From: Psychrobacter sp. 72-O-c
GTDB lineage: Bacteria; Pseudomonadota; Gammaproteobacteria; Pseudomonadales; Moraxellaceae
Assembly: GCF_904846605.1 (NCBI RefSeq)
Contig: NZ_CAJHBI010000033.1
Span: 1-32,686 of the forward strand
DNA length: 32,686 nucleotides
Reading direction: 5' to 3'
This document shows positions 17,924 through 26,003 of this stretch, piece by piece; position 1 is the first letter of the stretch, and each line of letters opens with the position of its first letter. The notes beneath the pieces were generated by a model. It was not told the origin of the DNA. It saw only the letters and a list, made by a program, of their open reading frames with translations, and did not search any database. The translations under genes and the position numbers were made by a program.

Positions 17924-17961
17924 TTAAAAAAAGACCGGTCAGGCTATCCCTGACCGGTCTT
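17924..17961 (-). terminator. Strong stem-loop after gltX with its T-run on the minus strand
   Basis: AAGACCGGTCAGG (17931-17943) pairs with CCTGACCGGTCTT (17949-17961) around a 5-base loop. The uridine tract is on the minus-strand side (A7 at 17924-17930); on the plus strand the hairpin is followed only by ACATTAAAA. It may still stop gltX transcription, but in form it is a minus-strand terminator. Confidence 0.6.
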
Positions 17962-18006
17962 ACATTAAAACTGATATTTTACTGAACTTATCGATTGGAA
18001 ATGAAT

Positions 18007-18372
18007 ATGGCAGCTAAAACCGTCACTATAGAAAATAAAGACTATGTCTTTAACACGCTCAAAGAAGCGCAGAAATACTATGATGTAATCGTAAAAGAAC
18101 TTTATGATGCCAAGCTAACCCTAACGACTGGTCAAGACTTTGATGACTTAAAATGGATATACACCACTTACTGTGATTATACCAATCATAATCTAGATCA
18201 ATTAAGCGAGTTGGACATCACTGGCTTTAAAGGTATAAGAACTGTCAGAGAAAAAGGCGGTCAATACATCCCCACTGAATGTTGTGTAATCATTTTTTCT
18301 AATGGCACCGAAGAAGAGTTTTTTACCGATAAAGCCATTAAAGAAATTGCCATTAAGCAAAACCCACGCTAA
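18007..18372 (+). CDS. DUF3223 (DCL)-like small protein
   Basis: The product of about 121 residues begins MAAKTVTIENKDYVF. The GGAA at 17998 spaces well to the ATG at 18007; in-frame ATG at 18001 and TTG at 17995 are alternatives. After an N-terminal FNTLKEAQKYYDVIVKELY helix, the pattern LTTGQDFDDLKWIYTTYCDY, a buried GFKGIRTVREKGG turn and CCVIIFSNGTEEEFFTDKA resembles the DUF3223/DCL fold, a small domain seen alone or fused to nucleic-acid enzymes. The match is from memory of the pattern, so moderate. No membrane or signal segment is present. It lies between gltX and two tRNA genes, possibly read from a gltX transcript. Confidence 0.6.
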   Translation: MAAKTVTIENKDYVFNTLKEAQKYYDVIVKELYDAKLTLTTGQDFDDLKWIYTTYCDYTNHNLDQLSELDITGFKGIRTVREKGGQYIPTECCVIIFSNGTEEEFFTDKAIKEIAIKQNPR

Positions 18373-18449
18373 TTCGTACTAGTGATTCAAATGAAACCGC
18401 TTTGGGCGCCTCTTTTAGAAAATTTATTGCCTATTTATTAAAATAGCGG

Positions 18450-18478
18450 TTGACAACCCTTCTCTACTTACCTAAAAT
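18450..18478 (+). promoter_or_regulatory. Promoter of the tRNA-Ala/tRNA-Glu unit
   Basis: TTGACA (18450-18455), a 17-base spacer and TAAAAT (18473-18478) form a near-consensus sigma-70 promoter 17 bases ahead of the mature tRNA-Ala 5' end, a usual position for a stable RNA operon. Confidence 0.85.
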
Positions 18479-18495
18479 ACGCACACTCTTAGCGA

Positions 18496-18571
18496 GGGGC
18501 TATAGCTCAGTTGGTAGAGCACTTGCATGGCATGCAAGGGGTCAACGGTTCGACTCCGTTTAGCTCCACCA
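18496..18571 (+). tRNA. tRNA-Ala (anticodon GGC)
   Basis: The 76-base cloverleaf has acceptor arms GGGGCTA/TAGCTCC (one G-U pair), a D-arm with AGCTCAGTTGGTAGAGC, an anticodon stem CTTGC/GCAAG with loop ATGGCAT (anticodon GGC), a T-arm with GGTTCGACTCC, and an encoded CCA. Confidence 0.95.
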
Positions 18572-18727
18572 CGCTATTTATGGTAAAGTGCAGCACTACT
18601 AAGCTTTATTATAAGTACCTTGCTAATAGTACAGCATCACCTAGGCACCGCTTATTTTTTAAGCAATCTGATGTTGTTGATTACCGTTATAGCACTATGG
18701 ACTATAGTATCTATGACAACTCTATGC

Positions 18728-18803
18728 GTCCCCATCGTCTAGAGGCCTAGGACACCGCCCTTTCACGGCGGTAACGGGGGTTCGAACCCCCCTGGGGACG
18801 CCA
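18728..18803 (+). tRNA. tRNA-Glu (anticodon TTC)
   Basis: The 76-base cloverleaf has acceptor arms GTCCCCA/TGGGGAC, an anticodon stem CCGCC/GGCGG with loop CTTTCAC (anticodon TTC), a T-arm GGGGGTTCGAACCCCC, and an encoded CCA. It follows tRNA-Ala by 156 bases, with no promoter of its own visible. Confidence 0.96.
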
Positions 18804-19256
18804 CTATTCGGCGTCACTTATTAGCACTTTTGCGAAGCTGCATAAGATTAGACTAATAAGCGTAGCACCAAAAAGCCCAATCATCTCGATTGGGCTTTTT
18901 TTCGTCCATTTTTTATGATAACTGTTTATCAACGGCCTTTTTACAATAGATGTCTAGGACATATCGTTGACTATAAAAAAGTTTTCTCTAGTAAGAATAT
19001 CTCCTATTAAACTAACGAAAAAATTACGTGAACTTACATTAGCCCATTTCATTGACATAGTGTAACGCCTTTATACACAATGTTAGCGTTTTCCTACTTA
19101 AAAGTATTATTAATTCATCGCTTTATTTCTTATCATGTTGTTTTATTCATTGAACTTATAAGTAGTCTTACAGAAATTATTTATAAGATCTGAATTAAAC
19201 AGCTTATATCATACTGAGAAAAAGCTATCAAAATAATCTACTATTAAGGAATGTCT
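18804..19256. other. 453-base intergenic region after the tRNA genes
   Basis: Apart from the tRNA terminator at 18874-18902, I see no gene. The AT-rich 18960-19250 should hold the promoter of the next gene; TTGAAC at 19150 and TATAAG at 19182 are too far apart to call. Confidence 0.5.
18874..18902 (+). terminator. Intrinsic terminator of the tRNA unit
   Basis: AGCCCAATC (18874-18882) and GATTGGGCT (18888-18896) form a 9-base stem with a 5-base loop, followed by seven T. Its stem is identical to that of the terminator at 20353. Confidence 0.92.
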
Positions 19257-20303
19257 ATGTCACCTACCTATTCGCTTCAACGTCGTCCATCGTGGCGCGG
19301 TGTGCTAGCAGGTCTCGTCATGGGACTGATAGTTGTCATGGCGATGATTGCCCTTGCTCTGGTTCTCAGCTCATTTTTACCTTTCGATTTAAAAGGTACT
19401 AGTATTGCCGCTGGTATTTATGCAGCAATTACTGCAATAGTCAGTGCTTTTGTGGCAGGCTATTTTGCGATTAAGTTTTCAGCGCCTGAAGCATTATTCG
19501 GCGATGGTACAGATATTGATCCAAAGGATGCCAGCTTAACGGGTATGTTAACTGCTGCATTGATTGTATTACTCACTACGTTTTTTGCGATGAGTAGTGC
19601 CACTAGTATTTTAGCAACCGCAGGTAATGCTGTTGGTGGTACGGTTAGTACTGTAGCTAAAACCACAGCAGCTACAGCGTCAGCAGTAGGCACAGCAGCG
19701 GCATCTGTGCCAGAAGGCACTGTACAACAAGTGCAACAACAAGCGCAGGAAGTTTACCAAAAAGTATCTGGTGAAATTAGCCAAGAAGACGTGCGCGAAA
19801 TGATTGCTAAGAACACGCAGAATTTAAATGAACAACAGCTTGAAGCCAGTGGTAATGTGCTTTATGAGATGGTAAACGAAACTGAAAATGAAGTCGCCAA
19901 TATGGATTTCACTAGTATCGATACATGGCGCAACATTGATGACTATGCCAAACAGCGCATGGCATCTATCGAACAAACCTTACAAGGTCCTGAGCTTATT
20001 ACTCGCTTAGAATCAGAAGGCCTAACTGAAGCACAAGCTATCGAAGTTCGTAGTGAAGTTACTCAGTCATTTAATGAATATAAAATGCAAACTGAGCAAT
20101 ACATCGCTCAAGCTCAACAAACCGTTGATCAAGGTCTAGACCAAGCTGAAGATGTTGCTCGTAAAGCAGCTTTATATACTGGTTTATTCTGGTTAATCAG
20201 TGCATTGCTAACCTTTATCGCTAGTACCTTTGGTGCTAAAAGTGCAGCAGCAAATTATCGTTTAGATAAGCCTATCGTAACTCTAGGTGATAACGTTAGA
20301 TAA
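19257..20303 (+). CDS. Unrecognised membrane protein with a long Gln/Glu-rich helical domain
   Basis: This 348-residue protein has about four membrane segments: residues about 14-38 (VLAGLVMGLIVVMAMIALAL), 47-70 (IAAGIYAAITAIVSAFVAGY), 93-115 (LTAALIVLLTTFFAMSS) and 312-332 (YTGLFWLISALLTFIASTF). Between the third and fourth lies an Ala/Thr/Val-rich linker, then about 150 hydrophilic residues with VQQVQQQAQEVYQKV and similar helical, probably coiled-coil stretches. The ATG at 19257 is preferred over 19251 because the AAGGA site is 6 nt away from it and touches the earlier one. It stands alone between two terminators. Such a layout resembles small-conductance or phage-shock-type envelope proteins, but I assign no function. 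Confidence 0.8.
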   Translation: MSPTYSLQRRPSWRGVLAGLVMGLIVVMAMIALALVLSSFLPFDLKGTSIAAGIYAAITAIVSAFVAGYFAIKFSAPEALFGDGTDIDPKDASLTGMLTAALIVLLTTFFAMSSATSILATAGNAVGGTVSTVAKTTAATASAVGTAAASVPEGTVQQVQQQAQEVYQKVSGEISQEDVREMIAKNTQNLNEQQLEASGNVLYEMVNETENEVANMDFTSIDTWRNIDDYAKQRMASIEQTLQGPELITRLESEGLTEAQAIEVRSEVTQSFNEYKMQTEQYIAQAQQTVDQGLDQAEDVARKAALYTGLFWLISALLTFIASTFGAKSAAANYRLDKPIVTLGDNVR

Positions 20304-20352
20304 GCAGCAGTATTGAATAAAAAATGATGTTAAACATATCTCTAAAACAGAA

Positions 20353-20380
20353 AGCCCAATCGTAAAGATTGGGCTTTTTT
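20353..20380 (+). terminator. Intrinsic terminator after the membrane protein gene
   Basis: AGCCCAATC (20353-20361) and GATTGGGCT (20367-20375) form a 9-base stem with a 5-base loop, then six T. It lies 50 bases after the stop codon. Confidence 0.92.
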
Positions 20381-20515
20381 GTGTTTGTTTCTATTGGCAC
20401 AAGCTGTTTATTTAACGGGGCAAACCGATACCGCTTGGGAATGGTGTCGTCCCTTAGCAAAAGGGTCAAGGGTGTCAAATTTTTGATGGACAAGTCATTT
20501 GATAAACAAGCTTAA

Positions 20516-21415
20516 TTAATGGACTAGTTTCTTTAAAGATAAATTTAAAGATAAGTACGTGCCAATCAATATCACAACTGAGCCAATGATAGCCCCTATA
20601 TCCAATGCTTCGCCAAGTAACACATAACCAAAGAATATCGCAAAAATAGGAATGACTAAGGTAATGCTAGTCGCGCGCATAGCGCCAATATTTTTAATAA
20701 GTCGGTTCATAAAGATTAGTGCGATAGCCGTCGAAAACACCCCGATGCAAATTACGGATACCCAGGCTTTAAGACTAATGCTTTTGCCATACGGAAATTC
20801 ATACACGGCAATGGGTAGCATGACCAAGCTGGCAATGATTAGCGAGCCTGCCGTGATCGCAATCGGCGAAAGGTCTTCTAAATAGTTTCTGGTGATATTG
20901 GCCCCTGTCGCATAACCGACACAGGCCAATAAGGCGTAGCCCATAGGCAGCAACCCTGTACCTAAGTCTAAAACTTGTCCCTGCTCACCAAACAAGCGCT
21001 CACTCATTAAAATACCGACACCAACGACACCGATAACCAACCCTAAGGTTTGTTTTTTAGCCAGTTTATCGTTAAAAAACTTACTGGCAATAAACCCACT
21101 CATCATGGGCACGGAGGCATTGAGCACAGCCAATACCCCCGCATTCACTGACTGTGCTGAAAAAGAAAACAGCACAAATGGAATCGCAGCGGAGAACAAA
21201 CCGACTACTGCCAGCACTTTGAAATTTTCACGAATACCTTCTCGACTTTTTGGATATAGCACCACAAAAATAAGCATGGTTAGTCCTGCAAATATCACAC
21301 GCAGGCTTGCAAATGCCAATGAGCCAAACTCAGGGACACCCACTCGATAAAATATAAAAGATAGCGACCACATAAAGGACAGCGTAAAAAAGATAATAAG
21401 GTCGCGTCTGGTCAT
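20516..21415 (-). CDS. EamA/DMT-superfamily transporter
   Basis: This 299-residue inner-membrane protein has about ten hydrophobic helices in two EamA repeats. The first repeat opens with LSFMWSLSFIFYRVGVPEF and contains LAVLNASVPMMSGFIASKFF; the second includes CVGYATGANITRNYL and ends GYVLLGEALDIGAIIGSVVI. These are the marks of the drug/metabolite transporter superfamily, whose members export amino acids, metabolites or drugs. The substrate cannot be read from the sequence. It is a single gene between the membrane protein terminator and acnA. Confidence 0.88.
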   Translation of the reverse strand: MTRRDLIIFFTLSFMWSLSFIFYRVGVPEFGSLAFASLRVIFAGLTMLIFVVLYPKSREGIRENFKVLAVVGLFSAAIPFVLFSFSAQSVNAGVLAVLNASVPMMSGFIASKFFNDKLAKKQTLGLVIGVVGVGILMSERLFGEQGQVLDLGTGLLPMGYALLACVGYATGANITRNYLEDLSPIAITAGSLIIASLVMLPIAVYEFPYGKSISLKAWVSVICIGVFSTAIALIFMNRLIKNIGAMRATSITLVIPIFAIFFGYVLLGEALDIGAIIGSVVILIGTYLSLNLSLKKLVH

Positions 21416-21570
21416 TTGTTAACTCAATTTGTCTGGCTGTTTAATTAGCGGTTTAGACTGCATTTGCTAAGTCATTAAAAATGTCGTGATGATAACTTTT
21501 TAATGGCGTCAAAGGTGGGGTTTTTATGTGTTTATAGGCAACCACACTATAAACATTCAATCACCCAATA

Positions 21571-21600
21571 AAAAACCCAACGTGACGTTGGGTTTTTTTT
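21571..21600 (-). terminator. Intrinsic terminator of acnA
   Basis: AAAAACCCAACG and CGTTGGGTTTTT form a 12-base stem around a 3-base loop, 20-50 bases past the acnA stop on the minus strand, with a T-run in both orientations. It may also shield acnA from readthrough on the other strand. Confidence 0.9.
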
Positions 21601-21619
21601 GACTCAAATAATGGATTAC

Positions 21620-24460
21620 TTAAGCAGCGTCTTTGTTCTCACTAGCCAGTTGACGCAGTACATAGTGCAATACACCACCATGACGGACGTATTCGCGCTC
21701 TTTTGGCGTCTGTAGCACTACGTGAACATTAAAGGTCTCGATTGAGCCATCAGCGCGTGTTGCGGTAACAGTGGCCATTTCACTCTCGCCGTTTTTAAGA
21801 CCTGTGATACTCAGTACTTCTGATCCGTCAAGTTTGTGAGATTGAGCACTCTCGCCATCTTTAAAGGTTAAGGGCAGTACACCCATTCCTACGAGGTTAG
21901 AGCGGTGAATACGCTCAAACGAACCGGTAAGTACCGCCTTTACACCCAGTAGAATCGTACCTTTAGCAGCCCAGTCACGGCTAGAGCCAGAACCATATTC
22001 CTCACCGCCGAGAACGACTAGCGAACGACCTTCTTCTTTATACTTCATTGCGGCATCATAGATGGGCAACTGCTCGCCATCTTTGAGGGTAGCCTTATCC
22101 CCTTTGAGGTAATAAGTATAACCGCCCTCTTTACCATCCATCATCAAGTTTTTGATACGGATGTTGGCAAAAGTACCACGGGTCATGACCGCATCATTAC
22201 CACGGCGTGAGCCATAGCTGTTGAAATCGGCTTCCATCACTCCGCGACCTTTTAAGTACTTACCAGCCGGCGAATCGGCATCAATGTTGCCAGCAGGTGA
22301 GATATGATCGGTAGTAATAGAGTCACCGAACAAGCCCAATATGCGTGCATTCTCAATATCAGGAATACCTTGTGGTTCCATAGTCATATCATCAAAGAAA
22401 GGTGGGTTCTTGATGTACGTTGATTCCTCACTCCATGGATATAACTGGCTGTCTGAAGACGAAATGGAATTCCATTCATCACTACCATCAAATACTTCGC
22501 CGTAGTTTTTATGGAACATCTCAGCATCAATATTATTAGCGATTAGCTCATTAATCTCTGCTGAGGTTGGCCAAATATCTTTAAGGAAGACATCATTGCC
22601 TTCTTGGTCTTGTCCCAGCGGATGGGTAGTCATATCGATATCAACGGTACCCGCCAGCGCATATGCCACTACTAATGGCGGTGAGGCCAAATAGTTGGCT
22701 TTTACATGGGAGTGGATACGACCTTCGAAGTTACGGTTGCCGGATAGCACAGCGGCAGCGACCAAATCATTGTCTTCAATGCCTTTTTCTATGCTCTCAA
22801 GCAGTGGTCCTGAGTTACCGATACAAGTAGTACAACCATAGCCGACTAGATAAAAGCCAATTTTTTCCAGCTCAGGCATCAGTTCCGTTTTGTCAAGATA
22901 ATCGGTTACGACTTTCGAGCCAGGCGCAAAAGAGGTTTTTACCCACGGCTTAGCCATCAGTCCTTTTGCCGCTGCGTTTCTGGCGACCAATCCTGCCCCG
23001 ATCATTACCGCAGGGTTTGAAGTATTGGTACAGGAGGTAATCGCTGCAATGACCACAGCACCGTCACGTAGCTTGTGCTCGTTGTCCTCTATCTTAACGT
23101 TAGAGAAGACAGTGTTAGCAGCATGTCTAACGTCACTAACATCAAACTGCGTATCCTGTGCTGAATTAGGCTGGGCCGCTAGTTTATCAGCTTGCTTTTG
23201 CTCACCACCCTCTTGAGCAAAGCGATCTTTACCTTTAACTTCCGCTTTACGATCTTTAGTCATCGTATGCAAGGTCTTGCCAAAGCTATCATACATACCT
23301 GATAGAGAAATGCGCTGATGCGGCAATTTTGGACCGGCAAGCGAGGGTTCAACAGTGGCTAAATCAAGATGCAAGTTACTGGAATAAGTGGCGTTTGGCG
23401 TATCGGCATCATGCCATAAACCTTGCGCCTTAGCGTACTTCTCAACCAATTCAATTTGTACTTCATCACGACCTGATAAACGCAAATAATCAATCGACAT
23501 TTGGTCAATCGGGAAAATACCACAAGTTGCGCCATATTCTGGTGACATATTGGCAATGGTTGCACGATCAGCCAGCGGCATACTGTTTAGGCCTTCACCG
23601 TAAAATTCTACGAACTTACCAACCACTCCATGAGCCCGTAGCATTTCAACCACGCGTAGTACCAAGTCAGTTGCAGTAACGCCTTCGGACAGCTCACCGC
23701 TCATCTCAAAGCCAACGACTTGCGGTATCAGCATTGATGACGGTTGTCCAAGCATAGCAGCTTCTGCTTCAATACCACCAACGCCCCAACCAAGTACACC
23801 AATACCATTAATCATCGTGGTGTGGCTGTCGGTACCAAAAACAGTATCAGGATAAGCGGTCAGCTCGCCATCAACTTCAGCGGTCATCACCACCCGCGCT
23901 AAATACTCTAAGTTTACTTGATGCACAATCCCAGTGGCAGGCGGTACCACGACAAAGTTTTCAAACGCTTGTTTGCCCCAATGCAGAAATTCATAGCGCT
24001 CATTATTACGTTCAAATTCAATTTTCTTGTTTAAATCAAGCGCATCTTCGCGACCATAGACATCGACTTGCACCGAATGGTCAACGACCAATTCACTTGG
24101 GATAAAGGGATTAATTTGCTCCGCTTTACCGCCAAGCTTGACTACCGCATCCCGCATTGCGGCCAAATCGACTACTGATGGCACACCGGTGAAATCTTGC
24201 AGCACCACACGAGCTGGCATAAAGGCAATCTCTTGGGCGGGCTCAGCTCCGGCGTCCCAATTAGCAACGGCTTCAATATGGTTTTTGCCTACTGATTGGC
24301 CACCATCTTCTTTTCGCAGCAAGTTCTCAAGCACAATTTTCATGCAAAATGGTAGTTTGTCTATATTGCCGTAGGTTTTGGTCAAGGTAGGCAGGCTATA
24401 GTAGGCATAATCCTTGCCATCGACTGAAAGGGTGTCTTTTACGTTGAGAATATCACTCAT
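21620..24460 (-). CDS. acnA: Aconitate hydratase A
   Basis: This 946-residue [4Fe-4S] enzyme of the TCA cycle interconverts citrate and isocitrate via cis-aconitate. The three cluster cysteines are C477 (SCTNTSNP), C543 and C546 (GCTTCIGNSG), spaced exactly as in E. coli AcnA (435, 501, 504) but shifted by 42 residues. FGTDSHTTMINGIGVLGWGV and GSSRDWAAKG are further family signatures. The extra length lies in a charged, Gln-rich insert at about 400-450 just before the first cysteine. The start has a strong AAGGAAG site. It is a single-gene unit with a 428-base upstream region and its own terminator. AcnA relatives can bind mRNA as apo-enzymes; nothing in the sequence tests that here. Confidence 0.97.
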   Translation of the reverse strand: MSDILNVKDTLSVDGKDYAYYSLPTLTKTYGNIDKLPFCMKIVLENLLRKEDGGQSVGKNHIEAVANWDAGAEPAQEIAFMPARVVLQDFTGVPSVVDLAAMRDAVVKLGGKAEQINPFIPSELVVDHSVQVDVYGREDALDLNKKIEFERNNERYEFLHWGKQAFENFVVVPPATGIVHQVNLEYLARVVMTAEVDGELTAYPDTVFGTDSHTTMINGIGVLGWGVGGIEAEAAMLGQPSSMLIPQVVGFEMSGELSEGVTATDLVLRVVEMLRAHGVVGKFVEFYGEGLNSMPLADRATIANMSPEYGATCGIFPIDQMSIDYLRLSGRDEVQIELVEKYAKAQGLWHDADTPNATYSSNLHLDLATVEPSLAGPKLPHQRISLSGMYDSFGKTLHTMTKDRKAEVKGKDRFAQEGGEQKQADKLAAQPNSAQDTQFDVSDVRHAANTVFSNVKIEDNEHKLRDGAVVIAAITSCTNTSNPAVMIGAGLVARNAAAKGLMAKPWVKTSFAPGSKVVTDYLDKTELMPELEKIGFYLVGYGCTTCIGNSGPLLESIEKGIEDNDLVAAAVLSGNRNFEGRIHSHVKANYLASPPLVVAYALAGTVDIDMTTHPLGQDQEGNDVFLKDIWPTSAEINELIANNIDAEMFHKNYGEVFDGSDEWNSISSSDSQLYPWSEESTYIKNPPFFDDMTMEPQGIPDIENARILGLFGDSITTDHISPAGNIDADSPAGKYLKGRGVMEADFNSYGSRRGNDAVMTRGTFANIRIKNLMMDGKEGGYTYYLKGDKATLKDGEQLPIYDAAMKYKEEGRSLVVLGGEEYGSGSSRDWAAKGTILLGVKAVLTGSFERIHRSNLVGMGVLPLTFKDGESAQSHKLDGSEVLSITGLKNGESEMATVTATRADGSIETFNVHVVLQTPKEREYVRHGGVLHYVLRQLASENKDAA

Positions 24461-24888
24461 GGTAGCTTCCTTATTTATGCTATTGATTATTATAGGCTGG
24501 TTATAACAGGTGGCTAAGTGCGTTAATTAAATATGTTTTTTGTTTGAGATATTGATTATAGTTGTTGAAAAAATAGCTATCTTCTTATTAAAAACTCTGC
24601 ATTTTTAGACAGTTTGTAGCCAAAAAGCTACGAAGTTTTAAATGCTATAAAGCGTGTGATTTGAAAAGCGATTGGTAAAAGTACCGCAAACAATAGCAAC
24701 CAAGCGAAAAACAAAAGTTGCTATTAACAATAACCTGCTATAACCATAACAAACAAGCATAGACTTGTTAACGCTGATTGGTTAACGAATCGTGGCATAA
24801 TCGTAACTGCCACAGAGGTTTAGCCAATTACGTATAACCACTTAATAGTAGCTATTTAAAAACAACTACTTAATCATAATGCATTTGC
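24461..24888. promoter_or_regulatory. 428-base region upstream of acnA
   Basis: It carries no ORF or RNA gene that I can see. It holds a perfect 9-base inverted repeat, AATAGCAAC (24692-24700) and GTTGCTATT (24717-24725), with a 16-base spacer, about 230-265 bases ahead of the acnA start. GTTAACG also occurs twice near 24768-24789. Promoter boxes could not be placed with confidence. Confidence 0.4.
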
Positions 24889-25893
24889 TCACAATTTTCT
24901 GCGGCGACCGCTACGAAAGACACGGCTGTCATTATAAAATTCGGGATCAGCATTTTCAGGCCAAAAATGCGGCACTCCTAAAATAGGCAGTGGTGAAAGT
25001 TTGCGCGGCGTCACTTCAGCTTGTGATAGCAATTGATTCATGTACTCAGCCAGCTTGCCATCTATATAAGCCATCCGTTCAGGCAACGATAACGTAAAAA
25101 ATTCTGGCATGACGTTAATCACTACACTGTGTGCACATAAAGGTTTTCGCGGCTGTATCAACTGCTCAAGTAGCGCGTGACCAAAGATATAAACCGCCAC
25201 CTGAGCATAGTCGCGAGGTTTGTAAGGGTGATCCCATTTATCACGCGGCGTCACTAAACTTTCTTGCCAATCAAAGTCAATTAACGCCTTGCCAATACTA
25301 GGCTCAGAGGTTACCAGTATCGCGCCATTTTCATCAAATACAGTAATGGTATCGCGGACACGTCCCCGACTCTCATCAGTGCTCTGCCCATTAATTTTCT
25401 TAGAAATTTCAAGCATATGATGATAATTTAGCAGCGCCTTAGTTTTAGGAAAGGTCAGCCAAATACTGCCATTAAATAAATCGTGCAAATTCTCACGGGT
25501 AGGAATATTACTGGTAGTGGCGATAAAGCTTTCATACGCCTCACCTTCTGGTAATGCGTCTTGGGAGACAAACGTTAAACTATGAGCTTGATTGTTTTGG
25601 GTAGGTTTAGTTTGCGGTAATGGTTTTTGCAAATCTTCAGCATGCTGAGTCATCGCTGTATTTAACAGCTCAGCGATGATAGTGGTGCTATGACTAGAAT
25701 TGTCTTTAGCCTTAGCGTCTACCTCATCTGAACATTGCGCCTGTCTACTTAAATTCTCTACCGTTTGACTGAGACAGTCTAACTGACTCAGATGACATAA
25801 CCATGGTGCTTGCCAGTTGATAGCGGCAAAGCTTGAGTCTAATAAAGCCGTAACTGAGGGTGAGGATTTAGGCAGCAAAGCACTAGCAGTCAT
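24889..25893 (-). CDS. DUF3025 family protein
   Basis: The 334-residue soluble protein matches the DUF3025 pattern: LHDLFNGSIWLTFPKTKALLN, RVRDTITVFDENGAILV, the VYIFGHALLEQLIQPRKPLCAH block, then LPILGVPHFWPENADPEFYND and a basic tail FRSGRRRKL. The family has no known function. Relative to the core, it has an extra Ser/Gln-rich N-terminal stretch (about 45-110). It is transcribed divergently from the YdjM-like gene across a 110-base region. Confidence 0.85.
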   Translation of the reverse strand: MTASALLPKSSPSVTALLDSSFAAINWQAPWLCHLSQLDCLSQTVENLSRQAQCSDEVDAKAKDNSSHSTTIIAELLNTAMTQHAEDLQKPLPQTKPTQNNQAHSLTFVSQDALPEGEAYESFIATTSNIPTRENLHDLFNGSIWLTFPKTKALLNYHHMLEISKKINGQSTDESRGRVRDTITVFDENGAILVTSEPSIGKALIDFDWQESLVTPRDKWDHPYKPRDYAQVAVYIFGHALLEQLIQPRKPLCAHSVVINVMPEFFTLSLPERMAYIDGKLAEYMNQLLSQAEVTPRKLSPLPILGVPHFWPENADPEFYNDSRVFRSGRRRKL

Positions 25894-26003
25894 GATGAGA
25901 ATCTCTATAGTACGTGTGGCTTATATTATGCGAAACGCGATGAGTTTGGCGTGGTAGCTCATGGTATCATAGGGCGCTTTTTTACCGCTAGGGCAACCCT
26001 TTT

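Noticed and set aside
18511..18750. 79-codon frame covering tRNA-Ala and part of tRNA-Glu
   Set aside because: It is built from tRNA sequence; the cloverleaf structures explain the region.
20296..20493. 65-codon minus-strand frame between the membrane protein and the EamA gene
   Set aside because: Runs through a strong intrinsic terminator and has no ribosome site; the DNA hairpins there are reported instead.
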